DNA from: Pseudomonas congelans
Lineage (GTDB): Bacteria; Pseudomonadota; Gammaproteobacteria; Pseudomonadales; Pseudomonadaceae
Reading direction: 5' to 3'
Assembly (NCBI RefSeq): GCF_900103225.1
Contig: NZ_FNJH01000007.1
Coordinates: 83,184 to 147,183 of the forward strand
DNA: 64,000 nt
Positions 35,150-43,219 of this stretch are shown here, in pieces. Under the pieces are notes generated by a model. It was not told the origin of the DNA and did not search any database. It saw only the letters and a program-made list of their open reading frames with translations. Both the position numbers and the translations under genes were made by a program. Position 1 is the stretch's first letter; the number at the start of each line of letters is the position of its first letter.

Positions 35150-36037
35150 TCAGCTACGGCCGCGGGATTTCAGCCAGATATCCACACTGTAGATGGCCAG
35201 CCCCGTCCAGATGAAAGCGAAGGTGATGATGGTGCTGGTGGTCAGGTGTTCGCCATACAGCAGCACAGCCAGTAGCAGAACCAGTGTAGGCGCGATGTAT
35301 TGCAGGAAGCCCAGGGTGGTGAAAGGCAAATGGCGAGCGGCGGCGTTGAAGCACACCAGCGGTACCAGCGTGACCGGGCCGGCGGCGGCGAGCCAGATGG
35401 CTTGCGTGGTGGTCCAGAATTCCGGTTGCGCGCTTACGGCCATCGGGTTCAACGCGAGCCAGATCAGCGCCAGCGGCACGAGCATCCAGGTTTCCACCAC
35501 CAGGCCGGGCAGGGCGGCGACCGGTGCTTTTTTACGGATCAGCCCGTAGAACGCGAAGGTCAACGGCAGTGCCAGCGACACCCACGGCAGGCTGCCAACG
35601 TGCCAGACCTGCTGTGCGACACCCATCGCGGCGAAGGCGACCGCCAGCATTTGCAGGCGTCTGAGGCGTTCGCCCAGCAGCAACATGGCGAGCAGCACGT
35701 TGACCAGTGGGTTGATGTAATACCCGAGGCTGGCCTCCAGCATGCGTCCGTTGTTCACTGCCCAGACGTAGATGATCCAGTTGCTGGCGATCAGCGTGCC
35801 GCTCAGCGCCAGCACGGCCAGCCGTTGCGGGTTGTTGCGCAGGTCGCGCCACCAGCCGGGGTGTTTCCAGAACATCAGCACTATCGAGCCGAAGAGCGCT
35901 GACCAGAGCGCGCGGTGGATGATGATCTCGATGGCCGGAACGGCGGCGATGGCTTTGAAGTAGATGGGGAACAGCCCCCAGATGACGTAAGCACTCAGGC
36001 CCAGAATGTACCCGCGACGTGGATTGGCAGCTTGCAT
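35150..36037 (-). CDS. rarD: RarD-type EamA family transporter
   Basis: A ten-helix drug/metabolite-superfamily membrane protein, 295 residues, with two EamA repeats. The first begins GYILGLSAYVIWGLFPIYFK and contains NWIIYVWAVN, both typical of RarD. The second ends TFAFIWTGLAIYSVDIWLK. RarD was named for chloramphenicol resistance in Pseudomonas, but its natural substrate is not established. It is monocistronic, with the REP-like region upstream. Confidence 0.88.
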   Translation of the reverse strand: MQAANPRRGYILGLSAYVIWGLFPIYFKAIAAVPAIEIIIHRALWSALFGSIVLMFWKHPGWWRDLRNNPQRLAVLALSGTLIASNWIIYVWAVNNGRMLEASLGYYINPLVNVLLAMLLLGERLRRLQMLAVAFAAMGVAQQVWHVGSLPWVSLALPLTFAFYGLIRKKAPVAALPGLVVETWMLVPLALIWLALNPMAVSAQPEFWTTTQAIWLAAAGPVTLVPLVCFNAAARHLPFTTLGFLQYIAPTLVLLLAVLLYGEHLTTSTIITFAFIWTGLAIYSVDIWLKSRGRS

Positions 36038-36173
36038 GGAGCGTCCCTTTAATACAGAAATTTCCGGTTTTATTATGCGGTGATGCGATGGATCGTTTGA
36101 CTCCTGTTCACGCAGGTGCGCTGATTGTTATACACATATTCGACTGATTCACGCCAAGTGGAGCTGCTCAAGG

Positions 36174-36298
36174 GCGGACGCAGAGCGTCCAGAACGGCAG
36201 GCCCACGCGGAGCATGGGCACGATGGTTTCTCCCGAACACCTATCGTTCCTCACGCTCCAGCGTGGGAATGCCCTTTGTGACGCTCTGCGTCACCGGT
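36174..36298. repeat. REP-like pair in the rarD-srkA gap
   Basis: GGACGCAGAGCGTCC and CCCACGCGGAGCATGGG plus CACGAT, then, in inverted orientation, ATCGTTCCTCACGCTCCAGCGTGGGAATGC and GACGCTCTGCGTC (in pieces). The two oppositely oriented modules form a large imperfect palindrome. They fill the middle of the 337-base gap 36038-36374, which holds no gene. Confidence 0.8.
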
Positions 36299-36374
36299 TC
36301 TCGCTTCACCAAGGGCTTGAGAGTGTCCAGAACGGCGTGCTCTGGGTACTCCACGCAAGTGCGTGCAGCCAGCA

Positions 36375-37349
36375 TCAAAACAACTTCAGCGGTTCTTCAT
36401 TCAGTGCAGCCATCTGCTCGCGCAGGGCCAGGATATGGTCGCCCCAGTAGCGCTCGGTACCGAACCACGGAAAGCTGTGCGGAAACGCCGGGTCATCCCA
36501 GCGCCGTGCCAGCCAGGCGCTGTAGTGCATCAGACGCAGGGCGCGCAGCGGTTCGATCAGGGCCAGTTCGCGAGGGTCGAAATCATGAAATTCGTTGTAG
36601 CCGTCCATCAGCTCCGACAGTTGACCCAGACGCTCCTGGCGGTCGCCGGCCAGCATCATCCAGATATCCTGAACGGCAGGGCCAAGGCGGCAATCGTCCA
36701 GATCGACGATGTGGAACATCTCGTCGCGGCACATCATGTTGCCGGGGTGGCAGTCGCCGTGCATGCGGATGTTGGTGTGCGGTGTGGCCGCGTAAACGTC
36801 TTCGACACGTTTGAGCAGATCGCGGGCCACCGACTCGTAAGCCGGCAGCAGGCTGCGCGGGATGCAGTCGTTTTTCAGTAGAAAATTGACCGAATCATGG
36901 CCGAAGTTCTTCACGCCCAGTGCTTCACGGTGCTCGAACGGCTTGGTCGAGCCGACGGCATGCAGACGCCCCAGTAGCTGACCGAGGCGATACAGCTGAT
37001 CAAGATTGCCCGGCTCCGGCGCTCGTCCACCGCGACGCGGGAACAGCGTGAAACGGAAACCAGCGTGCTCGAACAGGGTTGCGCCGTTGTGCACCATGGG
37101 CGCGACCACGGGCACTTCGACCTCGACCAGTTCAGCGGTGAAGCTGTGCTCTTCAAGGATGGCTTCGTTGCTCCAGCGCTGTGGGCGATAGAACTTGGCG
37201 ATCAGCGGTTGGCCGTCTTCGATACCGACCTGGTACACGCGGTTTTCGTAGCTGTTCAGCGCCAGGATGCGGGCATCGCTGAGAAAGCCGATGCTTTCGA
37301 CAGCATCCAGGACCAGATCGGGAGTAAGTGTTGCAAACGGGTGAGCCAT
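36375..37349 (-). CDS. srkA: Stress response kinase A (YihE/SrkA)
   Basis: A cytoplasmic Ser/Thr protein kinase of the aminoglycoside-phosphotransferase fold, 324 residues. The catalytic loop is RMHGDCHPGNMM and the metal-binding motif IVDLDDCRLG, both intact. In E. coli the enzyme counters oxidative-stress death. The ATG at 37349 is preceded by AGGAG. It is divergent from the LacI-type regulator gene, with 193 bases between that include the Pho-box array. Confidence 0.92.
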   Translation of the reverse strand: MAHPFATLTPDLVLDAVESIGFLSDARILALNSYENRVYQVGIEDGQPLIAKFYRPQRWSNEAILEEHSFTAELVEVEVPVVAPMVHNGATLFEHAGFRFTLFPRRGGRAPEPGNLDQLYRLGQLLGRLHAVGSTKPFEHREALGVKNFGHDSVNFLLKNDCIPRSLLPAYESVARDLLKRVEDVYAATPHTNIRMHGDCHPGNMMCRDEMFHIVDLDDCRLGPAVQDIWMMLAGDRQERLGQLSELMDGYNEFHDFDPRELALIEPLRALRLMHYSAWLARRWDDPAFPHSFPWFGTERYWGDHILALREQMAALNEEPLKLF

Positions 37350-37451
37350 GACTACTCCTGCGCGCAGCAGGTTGCCGCGTCGGACCGCTGATGGTAACGC
37401 AGACCGGTCCCGCTTCGCCAAACCCATCCCATTAAAGTGCTCAAGGGGTGG

Positions 37452-37488
37452 ACTGTCACCAAACGGTCATCACCCAGTCGCGGTATAG
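37452..37488 (+). promoter_or_regulatory. Pho-box array and -10 for the LacI-ABC-phosphodiesterase operon
   Basis: Three 7-mers at an exact 11-base period: CTGTCAC (37452-37458), CGGTCAT (37463-37469) and CAGTCGC (37474-37480). The first two match the PhoB repeat CTGTCAT at 6 of 7 bases each, the third at 4 of 7. A TATAGC -10 follows at 37483-37488, 13 bases after the second repeat, where Pho promoters lack a -35. This points to induction by phosphate starvation through PhoB. Confidence 0.7.
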
Positions 37489-37517
37489 CCATGTTTGCCG
37501 CTTAGAGTCGCCGTCAA

Positions 37518-37531
37518 TGAGATCGATCTCA
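37518..37531. promoter_or_regulatory. Perfect palindrome, likely LacI-type operator
   Basis: TGAGATCGATCTCA is a perfect 14-base palindrome between the predicted -10 (37483) and the regulator start (37543). Its symmetry, length and place just past the likely transcription start suit autorepression by the LacI-family protein encoded next. Confidence 0.55.
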
Positions 37532-37542
37532 AGCGAGCGACA

Positions 37543-38562
37543 ATGACTGATCTGAAAGAGGTAGCGCATCTGGCCGGGGTTTCCCGAGCCACGGCGGCAC
37601 GTGCCTTCGCAAGCCCCGACGTGGTGCGCTCGGAGACCCGCGAGCGGGTATTCGCCGCTGCCCGCGCCTTGGGGTTTCGTCCCAACCGGCTGGGCCGCCA
37701 GTTGCGTCTGCAAACCACCAATCTGATTGGCGTGGTGGTGCCCAACCTGCTCAACCCGGTATTTGCCGAGCAGTTTCAGGCCATGGAGCGGGCGGCGCGG
37801 GCGCGGGGCTATAACCTGCTGCTGGCAACCACCGATTACGCCGCAGAACGTGAAAGCGCTGTGGTTGAGGAGTTGTTGCGTCAGCGGGTCGACGGGCTGG
37901 TGCTGACGGTGACCGACGCCGAGCACAACCGGGTGCTGCAAAGCCTGATCAATGAAGACACCCCGTTCGTGCTGGCCTATCACCAGACCGGTAATCCGGA
38001 GTACAGCGCGGTATCTGTGGATAACCGTGCGGGCATGGCGCTGGCCACCCGCTACCTGATCGATGCGGGCCATCAGCGAGTCGCCATGGTCGCAGGCCCG
38101 GCGATGCAGTCCGACCGCGCCCGACTGCGTTATGAAGGCTATCGCGACGCCATGGCCGAGTGTGGCCTTGAGGTCCGACCGGTGATTGAAATGCCTGCTC
38201 ATACCCGCGCTGATTTCGCTGCACTGGAACCGCTGTTACGTGGTCCGGATGCGCCCAGCGCGCTGGTCTGTTCCAACGATTTGCTGGCCATCAGCCTGAT
38301 TGCCGAATTGCGCCGCAACGGCTGGGGCGTTCCCGAGCGCCTGTCGGTGATCGGCTTTGACGGCATCGCTCTCGGCACGCAGATGCACCCGACCTTGTGC
38401 AGCGTGGTTCAGCCCATCGCCGAGCTGGCGCACATCGTCATCGACCAATTACTGGCACGGATTGCTGGCGCAGTACCTGTTTCTCATTGTCTGCCGTGCC
38501 ACATCCGGCCCGGCGAAAGCACCCAGCCCTACCAGGAGATGCTTCATGCTCAGCCTCAGTAA
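37543..38562 (+). CDS. LacI-family transcriptional regulator
   Basis: 339 residues. The N-terminal helix-turn-helix and hinge span residues 3-60 (DLKEVAHLAGVSRATAARAF, then a hinge helix before NRLGRQLRL). A periplasmic-binding-protein-like effector domain follows (NLIGVVVPNLLNPVFAEQF). The recognition-helix variant ATAARAF departs from the common TVSRVL. It overlaps the downstream binding-protein gene by 17 bases and heads a six-gene operon for a phosphorus compound. The inducer is likely the imported compound or a product, but it is unknown. ATG at 37543; upstream in-frame codons fall inside the promoter. Confidence 0.9.
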   Translation: MTDLKEVAHLAGVSRATAARAFASPDVVRSETRERVFAAARALGFRPNRLGRQLRLQTTNLIGVVVPNLLNPVFAEQFQAMERAARARGYNLLLATTDYAAERESAVVEELLRQRVDGLVLTVTDAEHNRVLQSLINEDTPFVLAYHQTGNPEYSAVSVDNRAGMALATRYLIDAGHQRVAMVAGPAMQSDRARLRYEGYRDAMAECGLEVRPVIEMPAHTRADFAALEPLLRGPDAPSALVCSNDLLAISLIAELRRNGWGVPERLSVIGFDGIALGTQMHPTLCSVVQPIAELAHIVIDQLLARIAGAVPVSHCLPCHIRPGESTQPYQEMLHAQPQ

Positions 38563-39547
38563 AACCCTCGCGGCACTGCTGTTATGCGGTGCGGCCAGCC
38601 TCGCCCAGGCCGCCGAAACCGCCATCTGCTACAACTGCCCGCCCGAATGGGCCGACTGGGGAACGCAGCTCAAGGCGATTGCCGACAGCACCGGTGTGCA
38701 GGTGCCGCTGGACAACAAGAACTCTGGCCAGGCGCTGGCGCAGATCGTTGCCGAGCAAGCCGCGCCGGTCGCTGACGTGGTCTATTACGGCGTGACGTTC
38801 GGCCTGCAGGCGCAAAAAGCCGGTGTGGTCGACACCTACAAACCCAAGCACTGGGACGAGATTCCGGCAGGTCTGAAAGACCCTGAAGGGCACTGGTTCG
38901 CGATTCACTCCGGGACACTCGGCATCATGGTCAACGTCGACGCACTGGGCGGTCTGCCGGTGCCGCAAAGCTGGGCGGATCTACTCAAGCCCGAGTACAA
39001 GGGCATGGTCGGTTACCTCGACCCGTCCAGCGCGTTCGTCGGTTACGTGTCCGCCGTGGCGATCAACCAGGCCATGGGCGGCACGCTGGACAACTTCGGT
39101 CCGGCCATCGACTACTTCCAGAAACTGGCGAAGAACTCGCCCATCGTGCCCAAGCAAACGGCCTATGCACGCGTGCTGTCCGGCGAGCTGCCGATTCTGG
39201 TCGACTATGACTTCAACGCCTATCGCGCTCGCTACAAGGACAAGGCCAACGTCGCCTTCGTGATTCCCAAGGAAGGCACCATCGGCGTTCCGTATGTGAT
39301 GAGCCTGGTGGCCAAGGCGCCGCATCGTGCCAACGCCGAGAAGGTGCTGGACTTCGTATTGTCCGACGAAGGGCAGGCGCTGTGGGCCAAGGCCTATCTG
39401 CGTCCAGTGCGCTCGAAAATGCCTGCCGAAGTGGCTGCACAGTTCCTGCCGGACAGCGATTACGCCCGCGCCGGTGTGGTGGACTACCAGCACATGGCTG
39501 CCGTGCAGGAAGCCTTCGCCGCCCGTTATCTGCGTGAGGTGAAGTAA
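38546..39547 (+). CDS. ABC transporter substrate-binding protein
   Basis: A periplasmic binding protein, 333 residues, with signal peptide MLSLSKTLAALLLCGAASLAQA. It belongs to the extracellular solute-binding group used for ferric ion, polyamine, thiamine and 2-aminoethylphosphonate (SGQALAQIVAEQAAPVADVVYYG, SGTLGIMVN, PSSAFVGYVSA in pieces). The Pho-box and the phosphodiesterase in the same operon favour an organophosphorus substrate over iron or polyamine. AGGAG lies just before the ATG, and the gene overlaps the regulator. Confidence 0.85.
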   Translation: MLSLSKTLAALLLCGAASLAQAAETAICYNCPPEWADWGTQLKAIADSTGVQVPLDNKNSGQALAQIVAEQAAPVADVVYYGVTFGLQAQKAGVVDTYKPKHWDEIPAGLKDPEGHWFAIHSGTLGIMVNVDALGGLPVPQSWADLLKPEYKGMVGYLDPSSAFVGYVSAVAINQAMGGTLDNFGPAIDYFQKLAKNSPIVPKQTAYARVLSGELPILVDYDFNAYRARYKDKANVAFVIPKEGTIGVPYVMSLVAKAPHRANAEKVLDFVLSDEGQALWAKAYLRPVRSKMPAEVAAQFLPDSDYARAGVVDYQHMAAVQEAFAARYLREVK

Positions 39548-40416
39548 TGTCAGCCTCGCCGGAACAAGCGCTGGCTCTGCGCAAGGGCGGATTTTTCAGG
39601 CTGCGGTTGCGCCCGACCGCTGCGGTGGCGCTGGCTCCGGCGATGGCGGTATTGCTGGCCTTCTGGCTGCTGCCGCTGACCCACCTGATTGTGCTCGGTG
39701 CGCAAGGTTCTGATGGCAATGGCAGCGGCTACTGGCAGGTCCTGAGCAGTGCGCAGTATCTGGGCAGTCTGGTGCAAACCTGCCTGCTGGCGCTGGTGGT
39801 GACGCTTGCGGCGTTGCTGGTCGGCGGCATCAGCGGTGTGTTTCTGGCCCGCAACCACTTTTTCGGACGCTCTGCGCTGGTGGCCCTGCTGACCTTCCCG
39901 CTGGCGTTTCCCGGCGTGGTGGTCGGCTTTCTGGTGATTCTGCTCGCCGGTCGCCAGGGCATCTTCGCTGCGCTCGGGCTGCACCTGGCGGGCGAGCGCT
40001 GGGTGTTCGCCTACTCGCTGACCGGGCTGTTCATCGGCTATCTGTATTTCTCGATTCCGCGAGTGATTCTGACAGTCATGGCGGCCTGCGAAAGCCTGGA
40101 CCGCAGCCTTGAAGAGGCGGCTCATTCGCTGGGTGCCGGTCATTGGCGCGTGGTGTGCGATGTGATCATTCCGGGACTGGCGCCCGCGCTGGTGTCCTGC
40201 GGCGCGATCTGCTTCGCCACGTCGATGGGCGCCTTCGGCACCGCCTTTACCCTGGGCACGCGTCTGAACGTCACGCCGGTAGCGATCTACAACGTGTTCA
40301 CCAATTACGCCAACTTCACGGTGGCCGCCGCGCTGTCGGTAATCCTCGGTCTGGTGACGTGGGCAGTGCTGTTGCTGGCCCGTCGCATGGTCGGTAAATC
40401 GGGAGTTGTCCTGTGA
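39547..40416 (+). CDS. ABC transporter permease 1
   Basis: An inner-membrane permease, 289 residues with about six hydrophobic helices and the EAA loop (EEAAHSLGAGHWRVVCDVIIPGL, residues about 185-207). Its ATG shares one base with the stop of the binding-protein gene, and its own end overlaps the next permease by 4 bases. It pairs with the following permease as a heterodimer. Confidence 0.88.
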   Translation: MSASPEQALALRKGGFFRLRLRPTAAVALAPAMAVLLAFWLLPLTHLIVLGAQGSDGNGSGYWQVLSSAQYLGSLVQTCLLALVVTLAALLVGGISGVFLARNHFFGRSALVALLTFPLAFPGVVVGFLVILLAGRQGIFAALGLHLAGERWVFAYSLTGLFIGYLYFSIPRVILTVMAACESLDRSLEEAAHSLGAGHWRVVCDVIIPGLAPALVSCGAICFATSMGAFGTAFTLGTRLNVTPVAIYNVFTNYANFTVAAALSVILGLVTWAVLLLARRMVGKSGVVL

Positions 40417-41207
40417 AACGTTCACCGCTGTTCGTGGCGCAACTTGCGTTCACCCTGTTGGTCTGTGCGTTCATGCTGGTGCCGGTGGTGCTGTCGCTGC
40501 TTGCCGGCCTGACGCGCAATTATTTTCTGGGCCTGTCGAGCGGGCTGACCTTCGACTGGCTGGTGCAGGTCTGGCAGGCCTATTCACCGACCGTCTGGCT
40601 GTCGTTACAACTGGCCGTGGCGTGCGCAATCTGCGTTTGCCTGGTGGGTGTGCCGGCAGCGTATGCACTGGTGCGCATGAACAACCGCTTCAGCCGGGCC
40701 TTCGAGGAGTTGATGGTCTTGCCCGTCGCCATGCCCGGTCTGGCCAGCGCCCTCGCGTTACTGCTGACCTACGGCCAGTTCGGCGGCTTTCGCAGCAGTT
40801 GGTTGTTCATTCTGGTCGGCCACGTGTTGTTCACACTGCCGTTCCTGGTGCGCCCGGTCATGGCGGTGATGCAGCGTCAGCAACTGCCGGTGCTCGAAGA
40901 GGCTGCCGCCAGTCTGGGCGCCGGGCCGATCAAGCGGTTCTTCAGCGTGGTGGTGCCTAACTGCCGGGCCGGGATTCTCGCTGGCGTGCTGATGGTCGTG
41001 ACCCTGTCGCTGGGCGAATTCAACCTGACCTGGATGCTGCACACACCGATGACCAAAACCCTGCCGGTCGGTCTGGCCGACAGCTACGCCTCGGCCCGAC
41101 TGGAAGTCGCCAGCGCCTACACCCTTCTTTTTCTGTTGCTGATTGTGCCGCTGCTGATTGCGTTGCAGGCCATCAGCGCGCGTCTTGCCCGTGGAGAGAG
41201 CCGATGA
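40413..41207 (+). CDS. ABC transporter permease 2
   Basis: The second inner-membrane permease, 264 residues, again with six hydrophobic helices and an EAA loop (LEEAAASLGAGPIKRFFSVVVPN, about residues 160-182). It has 4-base overlaps at both ends with its neighbours, so the three transport genes are translationally coupled. Confidence 0.88.
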   Translation: MKRSPLFVAQLAFTLLVCAFMLVPVVLSLLAGLTRNYFLGLSSGLTFDWLVQVWQAYSPTVWLSLQLAVACAICVCLVGVPAAYALVRMNNRFSRAFEELMVLPVAMPGLASALALLLTYGQFGGFRSSWLFILVGHVLFTLPFLVRPVMAVMQRQQLPVLEEAAASLGAGPIKRFFSVVVPNCRAGILAGVLMVVTLSLGEFNLTWMLHTPMTKTLPVGLADSYASARLEVASAYTLLFLLLIVPLLIALQAISARLARGESR

Positions 41208-42235
41208 GCGGAACCACCATTCGCCTGAAAGGCTGCCGCAAGGCATTTGCCGATGGCACCGTTGCTGTAAAGGATCTGCACCTGACCATCGAGCCCGGCG
41301 AAACGCTGGCGATTCTCGGTCCGTCCGGTTGCGGCAAAACCACCACCTTGCGGCTGATTGCCGGGCTTGAACGTCCGGATGTCGGCCAGGTGTTGTTCGA
41401 TGATCAGGACGTTACACGCCTGCCCATCGAGCGGCGCGACGTGGGCATGGTGTTTCAGAACTACGCGTTGTTTCCCAACCTCGATGTGGCCGGGAATATC
41501 GTTTACGGCCTGAAGATTCGTGGTCTGTCGGCTGCCGAGCGCAACAAGCGTTGCGATGAGTTGCTGGAACTGGTCGGTTTGACCGGCCACGGCAATCGCC
41601 GCGTCAACGAGCTGTCTGGCGGGCAGCGCCAACGGGTTGCGCTGGCCCGGGCACTGGCGCCGCGTCCCCGGGTGCTGTTGCTCGACGAACCGCTGGCGGC
41701 ACTGGATGCGCAGTTGCGCGAGCGCTTGCGCAGTGAGCTGGACCAGTTGCTGCGTGGGCTGGGCATTACCTCGGTGTTCGTCACCCACGATCAGGGCGAG
41801 GCAATGGCCCTGGGCGACCGGATTCTGGTCATGGAAAAAGGCTGCGTCTCGCAATTGGCGACACCGAGGGAAATCTATCAACAGCCTGCCAATGCGTTTG
41901 TCGCCGGGTTTGTCGGCAATCTGAACGCGTTCAGTGTGGTCGAGCGCACCGCGTCAGGCCTCAAGGTGAGCGGTGGCGAGTTGCCGTGGCAGGGTGCTGA
42001 GGTACCGGGCACGGTCTACTGCCGCCCCGAGCACCTGCGTTTGATGTCAGGAAGCGGCCATCTTCATGGGCGTCTGGTCGGGCAGTTTTTTCAGGGCGCG
42101 CAAAGTCGCTTGCTGGTCGATGTCGGTGGCCCGCAGCCGTTGCTGGTGGACAGCACCGACAACGTGATTTACGCCGCAAACGCAGTCATTGCCTTGAGTG
42201 TCGACCCGCAAGTGCTGTTTACCCTGCATTCGTGA
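41204..42235 (+). CDS. ABC transporter ATP-binding protein
   Basis: 343 residues. Walker A is GPSGCGKTT, the signature LSGGQRQRVALARAL, and Walker B VLLLDEPLAALD with the switch His in FVTHDQGE. A C-terminal TOBE-like regulatory domain follows from about residue 240. It is of the PotA/FbpC/PhnT class. It completes the importer with the two permeases and the binding protein; its substrate follows from theirs. Confidence 0.9.
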   Translation: MSGTTIRLKGCRKAFADGTVAVKDLHLTIEPGETLAILGPSGCGKTTTLRLIAGLERPDVGQVLFDDQDVTRLPIERRDVGMVFQNYALFPNLDVAGNIVYGLKIRGLSAAERNKRCDELLELVGLTGHGNRRVNELSGGQRQRVALARALAPRPRVLLLDEPLAALDAQLRERLRSELDQLLRGLGITSVFVTHDQGEAMALGDRILVMEKGCVSQLATPREIYQQPANAFVAGFVGNLNAFSVVERTASGLKVSGGELPWQGAEVPGTVYCRPEHLRLMSGSGHLHGRLVGQFFQGAQSRLLVDVGGPQPLLVDSTDNVIYAANAVIALSVDPQVLFTLHS

Positions 42236-42260
42236 AATCGTTTTTCGTAGAGAGATTATT

Positions 42261-43094
42261 TTGAATCGTCCGTTTCTTATTGCTCAGATCAGTGACCTGC
42301 ACCTCAAAGCCGACGGGCGCCTGACCTATGGCGTGGTCGACACCCTGGGTGCGTTGCGCCGCGCTGTCGCGCACATCAATGCCAGCAAGCAGCGCCCCGA
42401 CATCGTGGTGATCAGCGGTGACCTGGTGGACTTCGGTCGTGAGGACGAATACGCGGTACTCAAGCCAGAGCTGGAACGTCTGCAGATACCGTTTTATCTG
42501 GTGCCCGGCAATCATGACGATCGACACAACCTGCTGGCGGCGTTTGCCGAGCAGGTGTACCTGCCGTTGTCGGCCAGCGGGCCTCTGGATTGGGTGGTGG
42601 AGAAATATCCGGTGCGCCTGATAGGCATGGACACGACCATTCCCGGCGAGCATGGCGGGCAACTGGATTACTGTCAGCTGGACTGGTTGCACGCGCAGCT
42701 GTCACGTCGTCCTTATGTGCCGACCGTGATCGTCATGCACCATCCGCCGTTCATTACCGGCATAGGGCACATGGACCGCGAACCCTTCGGCAACGCATCG
42801 GCGCTGGAGCGTGTGATCGCCCAGCATCCGCAAGTGGAGCGTTTGCTGTGCGGACATCTGCATCGACCGATGCAGCGACGTTTCGGAGGCAGCGTGGCGA
42901 GCATCTGCCCGGGCACCTCACACCAGATCGTGCTCGACCTCGACGAAGCCGCGCCAGCGCATTTCAACCTGGAGCCGGCAGGCTACGTGCTGCACCGCTG
43001 GCAGTCGGAACAGGGGTTTGTCAGTCATAACGCCGTGTTCGGCGACTATGAAGGGCCGTACCCTTTCTATGATGTGAACGGGTTGATTGATTAA
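42261..43094 (+). CDS. GpdQ-like metallophosphodiesterase
   Basis: A cytoplasmic binuclear-metal phosphodiesterase, 277 residues, most like glycerophosphodiesterase GpdQ and the class III CpdA group. The metal ligands are all visible: Asp12 and His14 (SDLHL), Asp54 (SGDL), Asn84 and His85 (PGNHDD), His160 (VMHHPP), His199 and His201 (CGHLHRP). A TTG at 42261 is chosen as start because AGAGAG lies just upstream and it gives the family N-terminus NRPFLIAQISD. It follows the ATPase gene by 25 bases. The context suggests it hydrolyses the diester brought in by the ABC transporter, releasing phosphate esters. A cAMP substrate is the main alternative. Confidence 0.87.
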   Translation: MNRPFLIAQISDLHLKADGRLTYGVVDTLGALRRAVAHINASKQRPDIVVISGDLVDFGREDEYAVLKPELERLQIPFYLVPGNHDDRHNLLAAFAEQVYLPLSASGPLDWVVEKYPVRLIGMDTTIPGEHGGQLDYCQLDWLHAQLSRRPYVPTVIVMHHPPFITGIGHMDREPFGNASALERVIAQHPQVERLLCGHLHRPMQRRFGGSVASICPGTSHQIVLDLDEAAPAHFNLEPAGYVLHRWQSEQGFVSHNAVFGDYEGPYPFYDVNGLID

Positions 43095-43099
43095 TCATC

Positions 43100-43206
43100 G
43101 CTCCCACGCTCTGCGTGGGAGCGCTGTTCCGGACGCTCTGCGTCCTCTTACTGAAGTGACGCAGAGCGTCAAGAACTGCATGCCCACGCGTAGCATGGGC
43201 ACGATC
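43100..43206. repeat. REP-like elements after the phosphodiesterase gene
   Basis: A perfect hairpin GCTCCCACGC-TCT-GCGTGGGAGC (43100-43122) is followed by inverted GACGCTCTGCGTC and direct GACGCAGAGCGTC modules and by CCCACGCGTAGCATGGG plus CACGAT. It fills the gap between the convergent 3' ends of the phosphodiesterase and phoX-like genes. The first hairpin may also terminate transcription. Confidence 0.8.
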
Positions 43207-43219
43207 ACCACCCCCACTA

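Noticed and set aside
38018..38026. A third perfect TGTGGATAA DnaA box.
   Set aside because: It lies inside the LacI-type coding sequence, where it encodes conserved residues (SVDN), and is isolated.
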